A stretch of DNA of 64,000 nucleotides from Geodermatophilus aquaeductus (GTDB lineage Bacteria > Actinomycetota > Actinomycetes > Mycobacteriales > Geodermatophilaceae): assembly GCF_900182545.1 (NCBI RefSeq), contig NZ_FXTJ01000015.1, positions 24,523 to 88,522 on the forward strand, written 5' to 3'. Under the pieces are notes generated by a model. The model had not been told where the DNA came from and searched no databases. It was given only the letters and a program-made list of their open reading frames with translations. The position numbers were made by a program, and so were the translations under genes. Below are positions 1-10,604 of this stretch, piece after piece. How positions within the stretch are numbered: the stretch's first letter is position 1; every line of letters starts with the position of its first letter.

Positions 1-143
1 ACGACGAGGTGGGCGCGGCGGGGGTTGTCCCGCAGCCCCAGTCCGCACAGCCGCGCGAACCGGTCGCGCGCGGCGACGTCGATCCCGAGCAGGCCGGAGA
101 CGGTGCCGCCCAGCCAGGCGGCACCGGGGAGGGTGGCGGTCAC
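1..143 (-). CDS. Ter-cluster phosphoribosyltransferase family protein, N-terminal part only
   Basis: Only the first 47 or so codons lie in the window; the gene runs off the left edge. The start is GTG at 143, overlapping the TGA of the upstream lyase gene as GTGA. The visible peptide begins MTATLPGAAWLGG and reaches LRDNPRRAHLV, which resembles the N-terminal signature of the phosphoribosyltransferases found in actinobacterial ter clusters, where a D-N-P-(K/R)-R-A-H-L stretch precedes the nucleotide-binding core. In the ter systems described by Anantharaman, Iyer and Aravind, this enzyme and the neighbouring HpcH/HpaI lyase are proposed to make a nucleoside-like metabolite. Family assignment rests on the short motif and on context. 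Confidence 0.6.
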   Translation of the reverse strand, partial: MTATLPGAAWLGGTVSGLLGIDVAARDRFARLCGLGLRDNPRRAHLV

Positions 144-1342
144 GCGCGCTGCGCCTCCCCGCCGGCGAAGACCTCGGCCAGCCGGCGCTGCCCGGTGGAG
201 AGCAGGTCGACCAGCGCGGCCTCGTCGGCGACGACGCCGTAGACGGCGGCGCGGCGGCTGATCAGCTCCGCCCACAGCGCGTGCGGCCCGATCTCGTTCA
301 TCCGGCCGTTCGTCGACACCGCGATCCCGCCCCGGCCACGGGCCATGAGGATCTCGAGGGCGTCGTCGTATTCCGAGCGGGAGACGGTGAGCAGCGCGTT
401 GACCACCGAGACGTGCGCCGGGTGGATGACGGTCTTGCCCAGCACGCCGTTGGCCTTGTCCAGCGTCACCTCGCGGATGAGCCCGTCGAGGTCGCCGGCG
501 ATCATCCGCTGCCGCAACCCGCCCTCGTGCTGGTCGCTGAACGGCGTCGAGCGCAGCTGCGGCTTGAACAGCCGGGGGCCGGGGATGTGCTCCCACACCG
601 CACCGGTGACCACCTGGTCGCCACCGCGGGTGAACCGGTTGACCACGTCGGCCAGGCAGTCCCGCACGACGGCGACGTCCCAGATGGTGGTGTCGCGGTC
701 GCGCCGCAGGCCGAACAGCCCCGACAGGTCGGTGCCGCCCACTCGCAGGCACAGCACCGACTCCCGGTGGGCGTCGACCACCGCGGCGAGGGCGGCGAGC
801 GCGTCGGCGCGGGTCTCCCGCCAGGCGAGCTCGGCGGTCTCCAGGATCGGCATGCCGTACAGCGGCTGCCCGGTCGCCGAGCCCACCTCGGCGATGGCCT
901 CGAGCATGGGCGCGAGCGTGGCGCCGGTGGCCTTGGGCAGGCTGAAGCCGGTGAGCCAGGCCAGCGCCGGCCCGGCGGCCAGCGCGATCGAGCGGATCTG
1001 CTCGGCCGAGCGCACCCGCACGAACAGCAGCGGCAGCGCCGGCTGCTCACCGGCGGCCGCCCGCGCGGAGATGCGCCGCAGTGCCGCGACGACGTTGGCC
1101 TCCGCGTCGGGGACCGCCGCGTGCGGGATGGCGTCCTCGAGGCACCAGACCACGCTGGTCGTCCCCACCGTGGCCGCGCGCGCGGCGTCGGCGTCCAGCG
1201 CCGGGCGGGTGGCGGGGCTGTACAGCGTCGCGCCGAGGGCGAGGGCGAGCATGCCGCGCGGCGTCGCCGGACCGACGTCGCCCGGCGGCACGGCGAACAG
1301 CCGCTCGCGCTCGTCGTCGGTGAGGTACGAGAAGTGGCGCAC
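140..1342 (-). CDS. HpcH/HpaI aldolase / citrate lyase beta-like protein of the ter cluster
   Basis: A 400-residue protein starting with GTG at 1342, with AGGAGG 8 nt upstream. It has the features of the CitE/HpcH TIM-barrel fold: a WCLEDAI segment (metal-binding acidic pair) near residue 70, an RVGGTDLSGLFGLR stretch, and KTVIHPAHV near the C-terminus, as in CitE-like lyases. It sits 23 nt after the TerF-like gene and overlaps the phosphoribosyltransferase gene by 4 bp, so it belongs to the same transcript. In ter systems this family is thought to act with the phosphoribosyltransferase and ATP-grasp enzymes in a biosynthetic branch; the real substrate is unknown. It is longer than ordinary HpaI aldolases (about 260 aa), as expected for the ter-linked version. 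Confidence 0.85.
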   Translation of the reverse strand: MRHFSYLTDDERERLFAVPPGDVGPATPRGMLALALGATLYSPATRPALDADAARAATVGTTSVVWCLEDAIPHAAVPDAEANVVAALRRISARAAAGEQPALPLLFVRVRSAEQIRSIALAAGPALAWLTGFSLPKATGATLAPMLEAIAEVGSATGQPLYGMPILETAELAWRETRADALAALAAVVDAHRESVLCLRVGGTDLSGLFGLRRDRDTTIWDVAVVRDCLADVVNRFTRGGDQVVTGAVWEHIPGPRLFKPQLRSTPFSDQHEGGLRQRMIAGDLDGLIREVTLDKANGVLGKTVIHPAHVSVVNALLTVSRSEYDDALEILMARGRGGIAVSTNGRMNEIGPHALWAELISRRAAVYGVVADEAALVDLLSTGQRRLAEVFAGGEAQRA

Positions 1343-1365
1343 GGTCGTTCCCTCCTGCTGGGGAC

Positions 1366-2721
1366 TCACCGGACGAGCAGGCCCTGGGCGCGCGCCCGCC
1401 GGAGCCAGTCGGGGTACTCGGTCATGAGCCGGTCGAACAGCGCGTCGTCGCTGATCGGCCGGGAGCCCATGAGGTCGTCCTGGGAGACGGCGAAGAAGTC
1501 GGCGTTGTCGGTGTAGCGGCCGTCGAGGTCGTCGAGCCGCTGCAGGTAGCTGAACTGCCGCTCCGGGCCGATGCCCATGAACTGCCAGAACACCGGCTCG
1601 AACGACGCCGACTTGATCTGCTTCGTCGCCACCGACTTGTCGCTGGGGGCGCCGTCGGTCAGGAACATGACGTAGACCGGGACCTGCGCCGGCTGGGGCT
1701 CGACCCGCTCGCGGCTGTCGCCGAAGTACGCCTGCCGGACGGCGGCCATCGCCGCGCCGTAGCGGGTGTCGTACTCCAGCGGGTACTGCCGCGACAGGTC
1801 GGCGATGTACTGCTGGTGGCCCTCCAGGCGCAGCCCCGGCTCGGGGCGGTGCACGTCCTTGCCGAAGAGGAACACGTCGACGACGCCGTCGTCGTCGAAG
1901 CGCAGGCCCAGCGCCAGGACCCGCTCGGCCAGCCGCTGCACGGCGCCGGCGCGGTAGAGCGCGGCCATCGACCCGGAGATGTCGAGGACCAGCGCGACGC
2001 GGGCGGTGTGCTCGCCCAGGCCGCGCTTCTCCAGGCTGACGCCGGCAGTCTTGACCAGGCTGAGCATCTGCGGCGCCGACGTCGCGAGCTTCTTCTCCAG
2101 GTCGACGATGCGGCGCTTCTCCATGCTCACCGGCGCGGCGGCGGGCTGGGCCTGGGGTGCGGGCTGCGCCGCGGGCGCCGGCTCGTCGTCGACGCGCACG
2201 CCGACGTCGGTGGCCATGCCGGCCAGGCCGTTGGTGAAGCCCTGCCCGACGGCGCGCACCTTCCACTCCGCGCCGCGGCGGTAGACCTCGGCGAAGACCA
2301 GCGCGGTCTCGGCGCCGGCGGCGAGCTCGCAGCGGATGGCCGCGGCACCGCCGTCGGGACCCACCTCGACGGCGAGCCCGGACAGCGCGCCGAAGGTGCC
2401 CGCGCCGTCGAGGGAGGCGCCGATGACGACCTTCTCGACGTCGGCGGGCAGCGCGGCGGGGTCGATGCGGACCTGGTCGACGGTCGCGCCGCCGCGGGCG
2501 GTCTTGCCGAGGTGGCGGACCGCGCCGCCGGCGCCGCTGGGCTGGTTGTAGAAGACGAAGTCGGCGTCGCTGCGGACCTTCCCCGCGGCGGTGGTGAGGA
2601 ACGCCGAGAGGTCGGCGTCGACGCCGGGAGCCGGCGTCCAGGTGAGCGTGACGACGACGGGGCCGGTCAGGCCGGCCTGGGCGAGGCCGACGTTGCCGCC
2701 CCGGGTGAGGACGTGGACCAC
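1366..2721 (-). CDS. TerF-like protein: TerD domain fused to von Willebrand factor A domain
   Basis: A 451-residue cytoplasmic protein. Residues 1 to about 175 form a TerD-like domain, recognisable by GGNVGL at the start and the terminal [22 protein letters not shown] stretch, which is close to the end of TerD itself. A proline/alanine/glutamine linker follows, then a vWA domain from about residue 230 with the intact MIDAS motif DISGSM (D-x-S-x-S) and FLTDGAPSD. TerF-type proteins are thought to link metal-dependent TerD recognition to vWA-mediated complex assembly. The gene lies between the TerA-like and lyase genes, all on the minus strand. No signal peptide is visible. Confidence 0.88.
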   Translation of the reverse strand: MVHVLTRGGNVGLAQAGLTGPVVVTLTWTPAPGVDADLSAFLTTAAGKVRSDADFVFYNQPSGAGGAVRHLGKTARGGATVDQVRIDPAALPADVEKVVIGASLDGAGTFGALSGLAVEVGPDGGAAAIRCELAAGAETALVFAEVYRRGAEWKVRAVGQGFTNGLAGMATDVGVRVDDEPAPAAQPAPQAQPAAAPVSMEKRRIVDLEKKLATSAPQMLSLVKTAGVSLEKRGLGEHTARVALVLDISGSMAALYRAGAVQRLAERVLALGLRFDDDGVVDVFLFGKDVHRPEPGLRLEGHQQYIADLSRQYPLEYDTRYGAAMAAVRQAYFGDSRERVEPQPAQVPVYVMFLTDGAPSDKSVATKQIKSASFEPVFWQFMGIGPERQFSYLQRLDDLDGRYTDNADFFAVSQDDLMGSRPISDDALFDRLMTEYPDWLRRARAQGLLVR

Positions 2722-2755
2722 TGCGCGGCCGTTCAGGCGGGGGTCGCGGCGGCGG

Positions 2756-3400
2756 TCACTTGCGCCCGCTCGTCCAGTTGAGGCCCCAGCCGTAGGCGCC
2801 GTCGAGGTCGCGCTGGACGCCGGGCAGGTAGCGGATCTCGCGCTGCACGGTCAGCGAGCCGCCGGAGTTGGTCAGCAGCGCGATGGCGCAGGAGCGGGCG
2901 CCCTGGGCGTGCTCGTCGAGACGGACCTCGATCGGCGCGGCACCCTGCGGGTACAGCGTGACGACGCCGTTGGCCGCGGCCCAGTTCGGCGCACCCTCGT
3001 AGATGTAGGCGAACACGAGCACCCGGCGGATCCGGTCGAGGTGGTCGAGGTTGACGAGCAGGTTCTCCCCGCCGGACTTGGCGCCGGAGCGGTCGTCGCC
3101 GTCGAGGAGCACGTAGGGCGGGCGGTCGAGCGCGCCGAAGGCGTTGCCCAGCGCCTGCACGACGCCCTTGCTGCCGTCGGCGGTCTCCCACAGGCAGCCG
3201 AGGTCGAGGTCGACGGCCGAGCCCTTGGAGAACAGGCCGCGGCGGCCGGACTCCCAGTTGAGGTTCACCCGCATCTGCCCGCCGGCGCCGCGGCCCTTGG
3301 TGAGCGAGACCGACGGCGCGCTCTTGGTGAGCGTCACCTTGCTCATGCTGACGCCGCCGCCGGACGGCGGCGGGGAACTCGGGCGGGTGTAGTCGACCAT
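2756..3400 (-). CDS. TerA-like tellurium-resistance/stress protein
   Basis: A 214-residue member of the TerD/TerA superfamily. The start ATG at 3400 has GGAGG upstream; an N-terminal proline-rich tail (about residues 4-16) precedes the conserved [15 protein letters not shown] strand. Motifs such as [15 protein letters not shown] and the acidic DGDDRSG loop match the calcium-binding-type loops of TerA/TerD proteins, and it ends GLNWTSGRK. It follows terD across an 82-bp gap that contains a strong hairpin, so it may be expressed at a lower level than terD or from its own promoter. TerA and TerD paralogues act together in resistance to tellurite and other stresses; the biochemical role is not settled. 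Confidence 0.85.
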   Translation of the reverse strand: MVDYTRPSSPPPSGGGVSMSKVTLTKSAPSVSLTKGRGAGGQMRVNLNWESGRRGLFSKGSAVDLDLGCLWETADGSKGVVQALGNAFGALDRPPYVLLDGDDRSGAKSGGENLLVNLDHLDRIRRVLVFAYIYEGAPNWAAANGVVTLYPQGAAPIEVRLDEHAQGARSCAIALLTNSGGSLTVQREIRYLPGVQRDLDGAYGWGLNWTSGRK

Positions 3401-3438
3401 GACGGGACCTCCGGCTTCGGGGCTGGTGCGGGCAGGGT

Positions 3439-3474
3439 GCCGGGCCCGGACGCGGGTGCGCGTCCGGGCCCGGC
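3439..3474 (-). terminator. Intra-cluster hairpin between terD and the TerA-like gene
   Basis: Perfect 15-bp stem (3439-3453 with 3460-3474) around a 6-nt loop, just downstream of the terD stop codon on the minus strand. No U-tract follows, as is common in high-GC actinobacteria. It probably attenuates read-through from terD into the rest of the cluster. Confidence 0.65.
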
Positions 3475-3482
3475 GGCGGTGG

Positions 3483-4064
3483 TCAGCCGACGTTGACGCC
3501 GAAGTCCTGGGCGATGCCGCGCAGGCCGGAGGCGTAGCCCTGGCCGACGGCGCGGAACTTCCAGTCCGCGCCGTTGCGGTAGAGCTCGCCGAAGACCATG
3601 GCGGTCTCGACCGAGGCGTCCTCGGTGAGGTCGTAGCGGGCGACCTCCTGGCCGTTGGCCTGGTTGACGATGCGGATGAAGGCGTTGCGCACCGCGCCGA
3701 AGTTCTGCTTGCGGTTGTCGGCGTCGTAGATCGACACCGGGAACACGATCTTCTCGACCGTCGGCGGGACACCCGCCAGGTTCACCTGGACGACCTCGTC
3801 GTCACCCTCGCCCTCACCGGTGAGGTTGTCACCGACGTGGACCACGGAGCCGTCGGGGCTGCGCAGGTTGTTGAAGAAGATGAAGCCCGAGTCGTCGGGG
3901 GTGACCCTGCCGTCGGCACCGATCATGATCGCCGACGCGTCGAGGTCGAACTCGCCGCCGGAGAACGTGTTCACGTCCCAGCCGAGGCCGACGTTCACCG
4001 CGGTCAGGCCCGGCGCCTCCTTGGTCAGCGAGACGTTCCCGCCCTTGGAGAGGCTGACACCCAT
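3483..4064 (-). CDS. terD: TerD family stress protein
   Basis: A 193-residue TerD protein. The start at 4064 gives the canonical [14 protein letters not shown]-terminus and has GGGAG 8 nt upstream; an ATG 15 nt further upstream (4079) is less likely. The family motifs are complete: [15 protein letters not shown], the acidic loops [10 protein letters not shown] and GEGEGDDE that bind calcium in characterised TerD proteins, [14 protein letters not shown], and the terminal [22 protein letters not shown]. TerD confers resistance to tellurite, oxidative stress and some phages in other bacteria. It is the most upstream ter gene on the minus strand after terC; 251 bp separate it from terC, so it probably has its own promoter. 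Confidence 0.95.
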   Translation of the reverse strand: MGVSLSKGGNVSLTKEAPGLTAVNVGLGWDVNTFSGGEFDLDASAIMIGADGRVTPDDSGFIFFNNLRSPDGSVVHVGDNLTGEGEGDDEVVQVNLAGVPPTVEKIVFPVSIYDADNRKQNFGAVRNAFIRIVNQANGQEVARYDLTEDASVETAMVFGELYRNGADWKFRAVGQGYASGLRGIAQDFGVNVG

Positions 4065-4315
4065 CAGTTGGACTCCCATGTCACTGTCGGGGGCGCAGCG
4101 GCGGTCGCCGCTGTGCTGGACACCGGACGTGGCCGGCGCCGCCGGGGGACGGCGCGGGCGCGGGCGCCCAGCGCGGTTCCCCCGGCACCGCTGCGCAGGG
4201 TGCCGGACGGGCACCCAGCGGAGCGGACGTGTCGTGGATGGTGCCGCACGATCACCGGGAGCAACAGGCTCACCGGCGCGAGAGGCCGGGCGTCCGCCCG
4301 CCGGTCACCTGTGCG

Positions 4316-5431
4316 TCACCGGGAGCCGCCGTCGGGCCGCTCGGCCGGCCTCGCCGCAGGGGTGCCGTGCTCCGGCCGGGACCCGGGGAGCGGCTCGGCG
4401 ACCGGCTCGGCGGCCGACCCGACGACCGGCACGCCGGCGTCCCCGGCCGCGGCCGCCTCGCGGGCGTCGCGCCGGCTGCGGGCCAGGCTCGCCACCGTGG
4501 TGACCAGCAGGGTGAGGACGATGACCGACAGCGACAGCCAGGTCGGGATCTCCGGGACCACCGTGACGTGCTCGCCGCCGTTGATGAACGGCAGCTCGTT
4601 CTCGTGCAGCGCGTGGATCAGCAGCTTGACCCCGATGAAGCCGAGGATGACCGCCAGGCCGTAGTGCAGGTAGACCAGCCGGTCGAGCAGGCCGTCGATG
4701 AGGAAGAACAGCTGCCGCAGGCCCAGCAGGGAGAAGGCGTTGGCGGCGAAGACGAGGAACGTCTCCTCGGTCAGCCCGAAGATGGCCGGGATCGAGTCGA
4801 CGGCGAAGAGGAGGTCGGCGCTGCCGATGGCGACCAGCGCGATGGCCAGCGGGGTGATGTAGCGCTTGCCGGCGAGCTTCGTCGTCATCCGGTCGCCGTG
4901 GTACTCGTCGGTCGTCGGGATGATCCGGCGGGTCAGCCGGAGGAAAGCGTTCTCGGTGAACTCCTCGTCCTCGCCGCCGCCGGCACGGGCCTGCGCGATC
5001 GCGGTGTAGATGAGGAACGCGCCGAACAGGTAGAAGACCCAGCTGAAGTTCTCGATCGCCGCGGCGCCGAGGAAGATGAAGACGGTGCGCAGGATCAGCG
5101 CGAAGGCGATGCCGAACAGCAGCACCTTCTGCTGCAGCTCCCGCGGCACCGCGAAGCTGGCCATGATCAGCACGAAGACGAAGAGGTTGTCGACCGACAG
5201 GCTCTTCTCGGTGATGTAGCCGGCGAAGTACTCCCCGCCGTACTGGCCGCCGGCGAAGAGCCAGACGCCGATGCCGAAGAGGACGGCGATGGCGACGTAG
5301 ACCGCCGACCAGGTCGCCGCCTCGCGCAGCGTCGGGGCGTGCGGCGTGCGCACGTGGCCGACGAAGTCGAACACGATCATGGCCATGATGGCGGCGACGG
5401 TGATCGCCCAGACCCAGATGGGGACGTCCAT
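4316..5431 (-). CDS. TerC/Alx family integral membrane protein, probable manganese exporter
   Basis: A 371-residue membrane protein with about eight predicted hydrophobic helices. It begins MDVPIWVWAITV and carries the TerC family signatures SLSVDNLFVFVLIMASF and GSADLLFAVDSIPAIFGLT, each with intramembrane Asp residues, plus NAFSLLGLRQLFF and LGFIGVKLL. The C-terminal 60 residues are an Ala/Pro/Glu-rich cytosolic tail. TerC-family proteins, including Alx and MeeF/MeeY homologues, export Mn2+, sometimes for metalation of secreted enzymes. The start ATG at 5431 has GGAGG at good spacing, and this Shine-Dalgarno lies inside a riboswitch expression platform (see the next feature), which supports manganese as the ligand and cargo. 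It is on the same strand as the ter genes but independently regulated. Confidence 0.9.
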   Translation of the reverse strand: MDVPIWVWAITVAAIMAMIVFDFVGHVRTPHAPTLREAATWSAVYVAIAVLFGIGVWLFAGGQYGGEYFAGYITEKSLSVDNLFVFVLIMASFAVPRELQQKVLLFGIAFALILRTVFIFLGAAAIENFSWVFYLFGAFLIYTAIAQARAGGGEDEEFTENAFLRLTRRIIPTTDEYHGDRMTTKLAGKRYITPLAIALVAIGSADLLFAVDSIPAIFGLTEETFLVFAANAFSLLGLRQLFFLIDGLLDRLVYLHYGLAVILGFIGVKLLIHALHENELPFINGGEHVTVVPEIPTWLSLSVIVLTLLVTTVASLARSRRDAREAAAAGDAGVPVVGSAAEPVAEPLPGSRPEHGTPAARPAERPDGGSR

Positions 5432-5437
5432 GCGGAT

Positions 5438-5570
5438 ACCTCCGGTCGACTGGCAGCTGTCAGCACCGGAGGTCTCTCCCACCGGCGACTGCAGCGACCG
5501 GCCGATGACGCCGGGGTGTCTCCACCCGTGTTGACGACGTCACCGCGAGCGGGATACTCCCCTCCACGGT
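5438..5570 (-). promoter_or_regulatory. yybP-ykoY-type (manganese) riboswitch with a Shine-Dalgarno-sequestering switch
   Basis: Read on the minus strand, the leader of the TerC gene has both invariant blocks of the yybP-ykoY family: GGGGAGTA (5555-5562) and GAGAGACC (within 5471-5480), closed by a P1 helix between ACCGTGGA (5563-5570) and TCCGGT (5465-5470). The same 3' P1 strand is part of ACCTCCGGT (5465-5473), the exact reverse complement of ACCGGAGGT (5438-5446), which contains the Shine-Dalgarno of the gene. P1 formation and the anti-SD hairpin are therefore mutually exclusive: ligand-stabilised P1 would free the ribosome site. Known family members of this RNA bind Mn2+ and activate exporters. 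Confidence 0.85.
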
Positions 5571-5619
5571 TCCGCGGGCACGGCTGACCGGGCCCGCGGA
5601 GTCACAGGGCAGAACGGAC

Positions 5620-5650
5620 GAGGGGCGCCCGGGGTTCCCGGGCACCCCTC
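5620..5650 (-). terminator. Hairpin terminator after the secreted hydrolase gene
   Basis: A 14-position stem (5620-5633 with 5637-5650) with one C/A mismatch and a 3-nt loop lies 27 nt downstream of the stop codon of the minus-strand hydrolase and upstream of the TerC riboswitch. No U-tract. Confidence 0.65.
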
Positions 5651-5676
5651 GCTCCTGTGCGGGACCTGCGCAGCGG

Positions 5677-7230
5677 CTAGCGCGCGGCCAGGTAGGCGGC
5701 CCGGGCGGCGGCCAGCATCCCCGCCTTCTCCGACGCGTCGAGGTACCCGTCGCGGACCTGGGCGTCGACCGCGGCGGCGTACTGCGCGAGGTACCCGTCG
5801 ACCGAGCCGTAGCGCTGCGCGAGCTCCGCCGCGGAGAACGGCTGCCAGCCGCCCCAGTTGCCGCAGACGTCGGTGATCGACGTCGTGCCGACCGGGGACA
5901 GCGCCACCGGGACCGGCCGGCCGAGCGGGACGACGGCGTCGGGGAAGCGCACCCCGCCCAGCGGCTGCGCGGTGACCGGGTCGGTCCGCGGGACCTGCAG
6001 CGCGACGCCGGGCAGGTCGTTGAACGACGCCCGGTCCCCCGCCGGGGCCGGCTGCAGCGCGAACGTCGCCGACGGCGGGAGCAGCCGCCGGTCGCCCTGG
6101 CCCGGGTGGCGCACCACCGCGACGACGTCGGCGAGGAGCGTGCGCAGGTGCGGGTTGTAGGAGATCGGGTTGCGCGGGACGGCGACCCCGCCGTTGCACC
6201 GCAGCGCCCCGAAGACGACGGCGTCCGGATAGGCGGCGATGCCCGCGTGCGGAGCCGGCCAGTCGTAGCGGACGACGTCGCGCGGGCGCCCGGCCTCGGC
6301 GGTGACGCTCGCCCGGAGCCGGTGGTAGTCGGTGTAGGTGGCGACGTCGACGAACAGCGGGTCGCTCGTGCGGCGGGTGAGGATCTGGTCGTAGGTCAGC
6401 GGGACGCCGTCCTCGAGGACGTAGGGCCGCTGCGCCGCACCGCCGGCGAGCTGGTTGACCGCCAGCCAGTTCCCGGCGCCGGAGACCGCGACCGCGGCGT
6501 CGAAGACCCCGCGGCCGGTGCGGTCGTCGACGTTGAAGCCCTCGGCGACGAGGGTGTCGACGAACCAGGCGCTCTGGCTGATGCCGGCCAGCACCGCGGC
6601 CCGGTAGACCGGCAGCGCCGGGCCCGACGGCCGCGGCGCGGTGCCCCGCAGCAGCCGGCCGAAGTCGCGCACGATCACCTCGCCGACGCCCTGGGCCGAG
6701 GCGGGCACGCCGGCGGAGATGGCCGTCTCCCACTGCACCCGCGCGTAGGACAGGTCCTGCCCGGCCAGCCAGCCGTTGCCGAGGCCGTCGGGGTAGACGG
6801 CGCCGTCGGGGGTGGTGTCGCCGGTGACCGGGAAGCCCTGCACCGAGGGGAGCACCGCCGGGCGGCCGCGGTTCTCCGCCTCGACGAGGACGACGTCGCT
6901 GCCGCCCGGGTCGGCGGGCGCGATGAGCTCGAACTCGCTCGTCCAGGGCACCAGGCCGCGGGCGTCCCGCGCCAGACCGGCGAGCCCGGCGACCTGCTCG
7001 CGCGGGTCGACGACGCCGGAGACGGTGCCCGTCGTGCGGGTCCAGGCCTCGCCGCCGACGGTGATCGGCGCGCTGGTGGCCTGCACCGCGGTGACCGCCG
7101 AGGCGAGCGGAGCGGAGCGGCCGTTCCCGCCCGGTGCGGCCAGCGCCGGCGCCGCCGTGCTCAGCGAGAGCGCGGCGAGGGTGGTGGCGACCAGACCGCG
7201 GCGCAGTCCGGGGGATCGCAGGAGGGACAC
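5677..7230 (-). CDS. Secreted alpha/beta hydrolase domain protein (PF20091-like)
   Basis: A 517-residue protein with an N-terminal export signal: a basic start (LLRSPGLRRG), a hydrophobic stretch and an ALA-AP cleavage site near residue 32. The start GTG at 7230 has AAGGAG upstream. The mature part resembles the large alpha/beta hydrolase domain family PF20091: EAENRGRP, VQGFPVTGDTTPDGAVYPDGLGN and a nucleophile-elbow-like AGISQSAWFVDTLVAEGFN (G-x-S-x-S) near residue 224, with GNWGGWQPF near the C-terminus. Substrates of this family are mostly unknown. It stands alone, with a terminator behind it and map upstream on the same strand. Confidence 0.75.
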   Translation of the reverse strand: MSLLRSPGLRRGLVATTLAALSLSTAAPALAAPGGNGRSAPLASAVTAVQATSAPITVGGEAWTRTTGTVSGVVDPREQVAGLAGLARDARGLVPWTSEFELIAPADPGGSDVVLVEAENRGRPAVLPSVQGFPVTGDTTPDGAVYPDGLGNGWLAGQDLSYARVQWETAISAGVPASAQGVGEVIVRDFGRLLRGTAPRPSGPALPVYRAAVLAGISQSAWFVDTLVAEGFNVDDRTGRGVFDAAVAVSGAGNWLAVNQLAGGAAQRPYVLEDGVPLTYDQILTRRTSDPLFVDVATYTDYHRLRASVTAEAGRPRDVVRYDWPAPHAGIAAYPDAVVFGALRCNGGVAVPRNPISYNPHLRTLLADVVAVVRHPGQGDRRLLPPSATFALQPAPAGDRASFNDLPGVALQVPRTDPVTAQPLGGVRFPDAVVPLGRPVPVALSPVGTTSITDVCGNWGGWQPFSAAELAQRYGSVDGYLAQYAAAVDAQVRDGYLDASEKAGMLAAARAAYLAAR

Positions 7231-7290
7231 GCGCAGGACTCCTTCGTCCGGGAGGGGGAGGACCCGAACGTAACGAACCTGCGACGTGTG

Positions 7291-8076
7291 TCACACGGCA
7301 GGCACCCGCTCCGGGAGCGTGAGGACCTCGGCGCCGTCGTCGGTGATGGCGACCGTGTGCTCGCTGTGTGCCGTCCGGCAGCCCGTGGCGCTGCGCAGCG
7401 TCCAGCCGTCGGGATCGGTGACCAGCTCGTCGGTGTCGGCCATGACCCACGGCTCCAGCGCCAGCAGGAGCCCGGGGCGCAGCCGGTACCCGCGACCCGG
7501 TCGGCCGGAGTTCGGGACGTGCGGGTCCTGGTGCATCGTCGATCCGACGCCGTGGCCGCCGAACTCGGTGTTGACCCGGTACCCGGCCTCGCCGAGGACC
7601 GTGCCGATGGCGTGCGAGACGTCCCCGATGCGGGCGCCCGGGCGGGCGGCGGCGATCGCCGCGCTCAGCGCGCGCTCGGTCGCCCGGATCAGCGCGAGGC
7701 TCTCCGGCGACGCGGACTCGCCCACCACGAAGCTGATGGCGGAGTCCGCGACGATCCCGCCGAGGGAGACGGCGAGGTCGAGCGTCAGCAGGTCGCCGTC
7801 GGCCAGCGCGTAGGCGTGCGGCAGCCCGTGCAGCACGGCGTCGTTGACCGACGTGCAGATGTGGTGACCGAACGGCCCGCGCCCGAAGGAGGGCGCGTAG
7901 TCGACGTAGCAGGACTGCGCCCCGGCCTCGGTGATCATGGCCCGGGTCCACGCGTCGATCTCCAGCAGGTCGGTGCCCACCTCGCAGCGGCTCTTGAGCG
8001 TCTGCAGGATGCCGGCGACCAGGGCGCCGGCCTCCCTGGCCCGGGGCAGATCCGTCGCGTCGAAGACCTCGATCAC
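7291..8076 (-). CDS. map: Type I methionine aminopeptidase
   Basis: A 261-residue metallopeptidase that removes the initiator methionine from nascent proteins. The start GTG at 8076 has GAGGAGG 7 nt upstream. The five metal ligands of the pita-bread fold can be seen in order: LLTLDLAVSLGG, IVADSAISF, FGGHGVGSTMHQDPHVPN (the conserved GHG-x-G and H-x-x-P block), LALEPWV and SEHTVAITDDG. The length matches short type I enzymes. A small XRE regulator is transcribed divergently across 66 bp, a pairing that recurs in actinobacteria. Because actinobacteria normally carry more than one map, this may not be the essential copy. Confidence 0.92.
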   Translation of the reverse strand: MIEVFDATDLPRAREAGALVAGILQTLKSRCEVGTDLLEIDAWTRAMITEAGAQSCYVDYAPSFGRGPFGHHICTSVNDAVLHGLPHAYALADGDLLTLDLAVSLGGIVADSAISFVVGESASPESLALIRATERALSAAIAAARPGARIGDVSHAIGTVLGEAGYRVNTEFGGHGVGSTMHQDPHVPNSGRPGRGYRLRPGLLLALEPWVMADTDELVTDPDGWTLRSATGCRTAHSEHTVAITDDGAEVLTLPERVPAV

Positions 8077-8100
8077 CCTGCGTCCTCCTCGTTCGGCCGA

Positions 8101-8142
8101 TAACGATCCCGGTAAGACTATCCCGGTACTAGAATCGGTGCC
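8101..8142 (+). promoter_or_regulatory. Divergent map/XRE control region with direct repeats and a leaderless -10 box
   Basis: ATCCCGGTA occurs twice in direct orientation (8106-8114 and 8120-8128), 14 bp apart, directly upstream of a TAGAAT -10 box (8130-8135). The -10 box ends 7 nt before the GTG of the XRE gene and no Shine-Dalgarno is present, so that mRNA is probably leaderless. The repeats are a plausible operator for the small XRE protein. Confidence 0.55.
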
Positions 8143-8445
8143 GTGGTCCGGTTGCCGCTCACTCCCGCCGAGGTCGAACGCGGACAGCGCCTCGGCGCCC
8201 TCCTGCGACGAGCCCGGGGGCCGAGGTCGATGCTGCACACCGCGCTGGAGGCCGGCGTCTCCCCCGAGACGCTGCGGAAGATCGAGTCCGGACGCGTGGC
8301 CACGCCCGCCTTCCCCACCATCGCGGCGATCGCCGACGTGCTCGGGCTCTCCCTCGACGCCGTGTGGGCGGAGATCAACCCGTCCGACGGCGCGGCCGGC
8401 CCCGCGGGACCGGACCGCGCCGCGGGCCAGCGACTGGTCTCCTAG
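8143..8445 (+). CDS. Small XRE-family helix-turn-helix regulator
   Basis: A 100-residue DNA-binding protein with one XRE/Cro-type helix-turn-helix. The core spans about residues 13-70: RLGALLRRARG, then SPETLRKIESGRVATPAFPTI and IADVLGLSLDAVWAEI. The C-terminal 25 residues are Pro/Ala/Gly-rich and look disordered. GTG at 8143 is chosen because the coding pattern begins there and a TAGAAT -10 box sits 7 nt before it, consistent with a leaderless transcript. It is divergent from map and convergent with uvrB. The likely role is local autoregulation, possibly with control of map; this is inferred from position. Confidence 0.85.
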   Translation: MVRLPLTPAEVERGQRLGALLRRARGPRSMLHTALEAGVSPETLRKIESGRVATPAFPTIAAIADVLGLSLDAVWAEINPSDGAAGPAGPDRAAGQRLVS

Positions 8446-8477
8446 CCGGTACGGCCAAGCGTGCCCAGCCGGTACGC

Positions 8478-10604
<2,127 letters not shown>

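Noticed and set aside
140..2266. A single very long minus-strand frame spanning the lyase and part of the TerF-like gene
   Set aside because: Only the part after GTG 1342 has protein-family character; the rest is an Arg/Ala/Gly-rich shadow of the TerF-like gene in another frame, and a clear AGGAGG precedes 1342.
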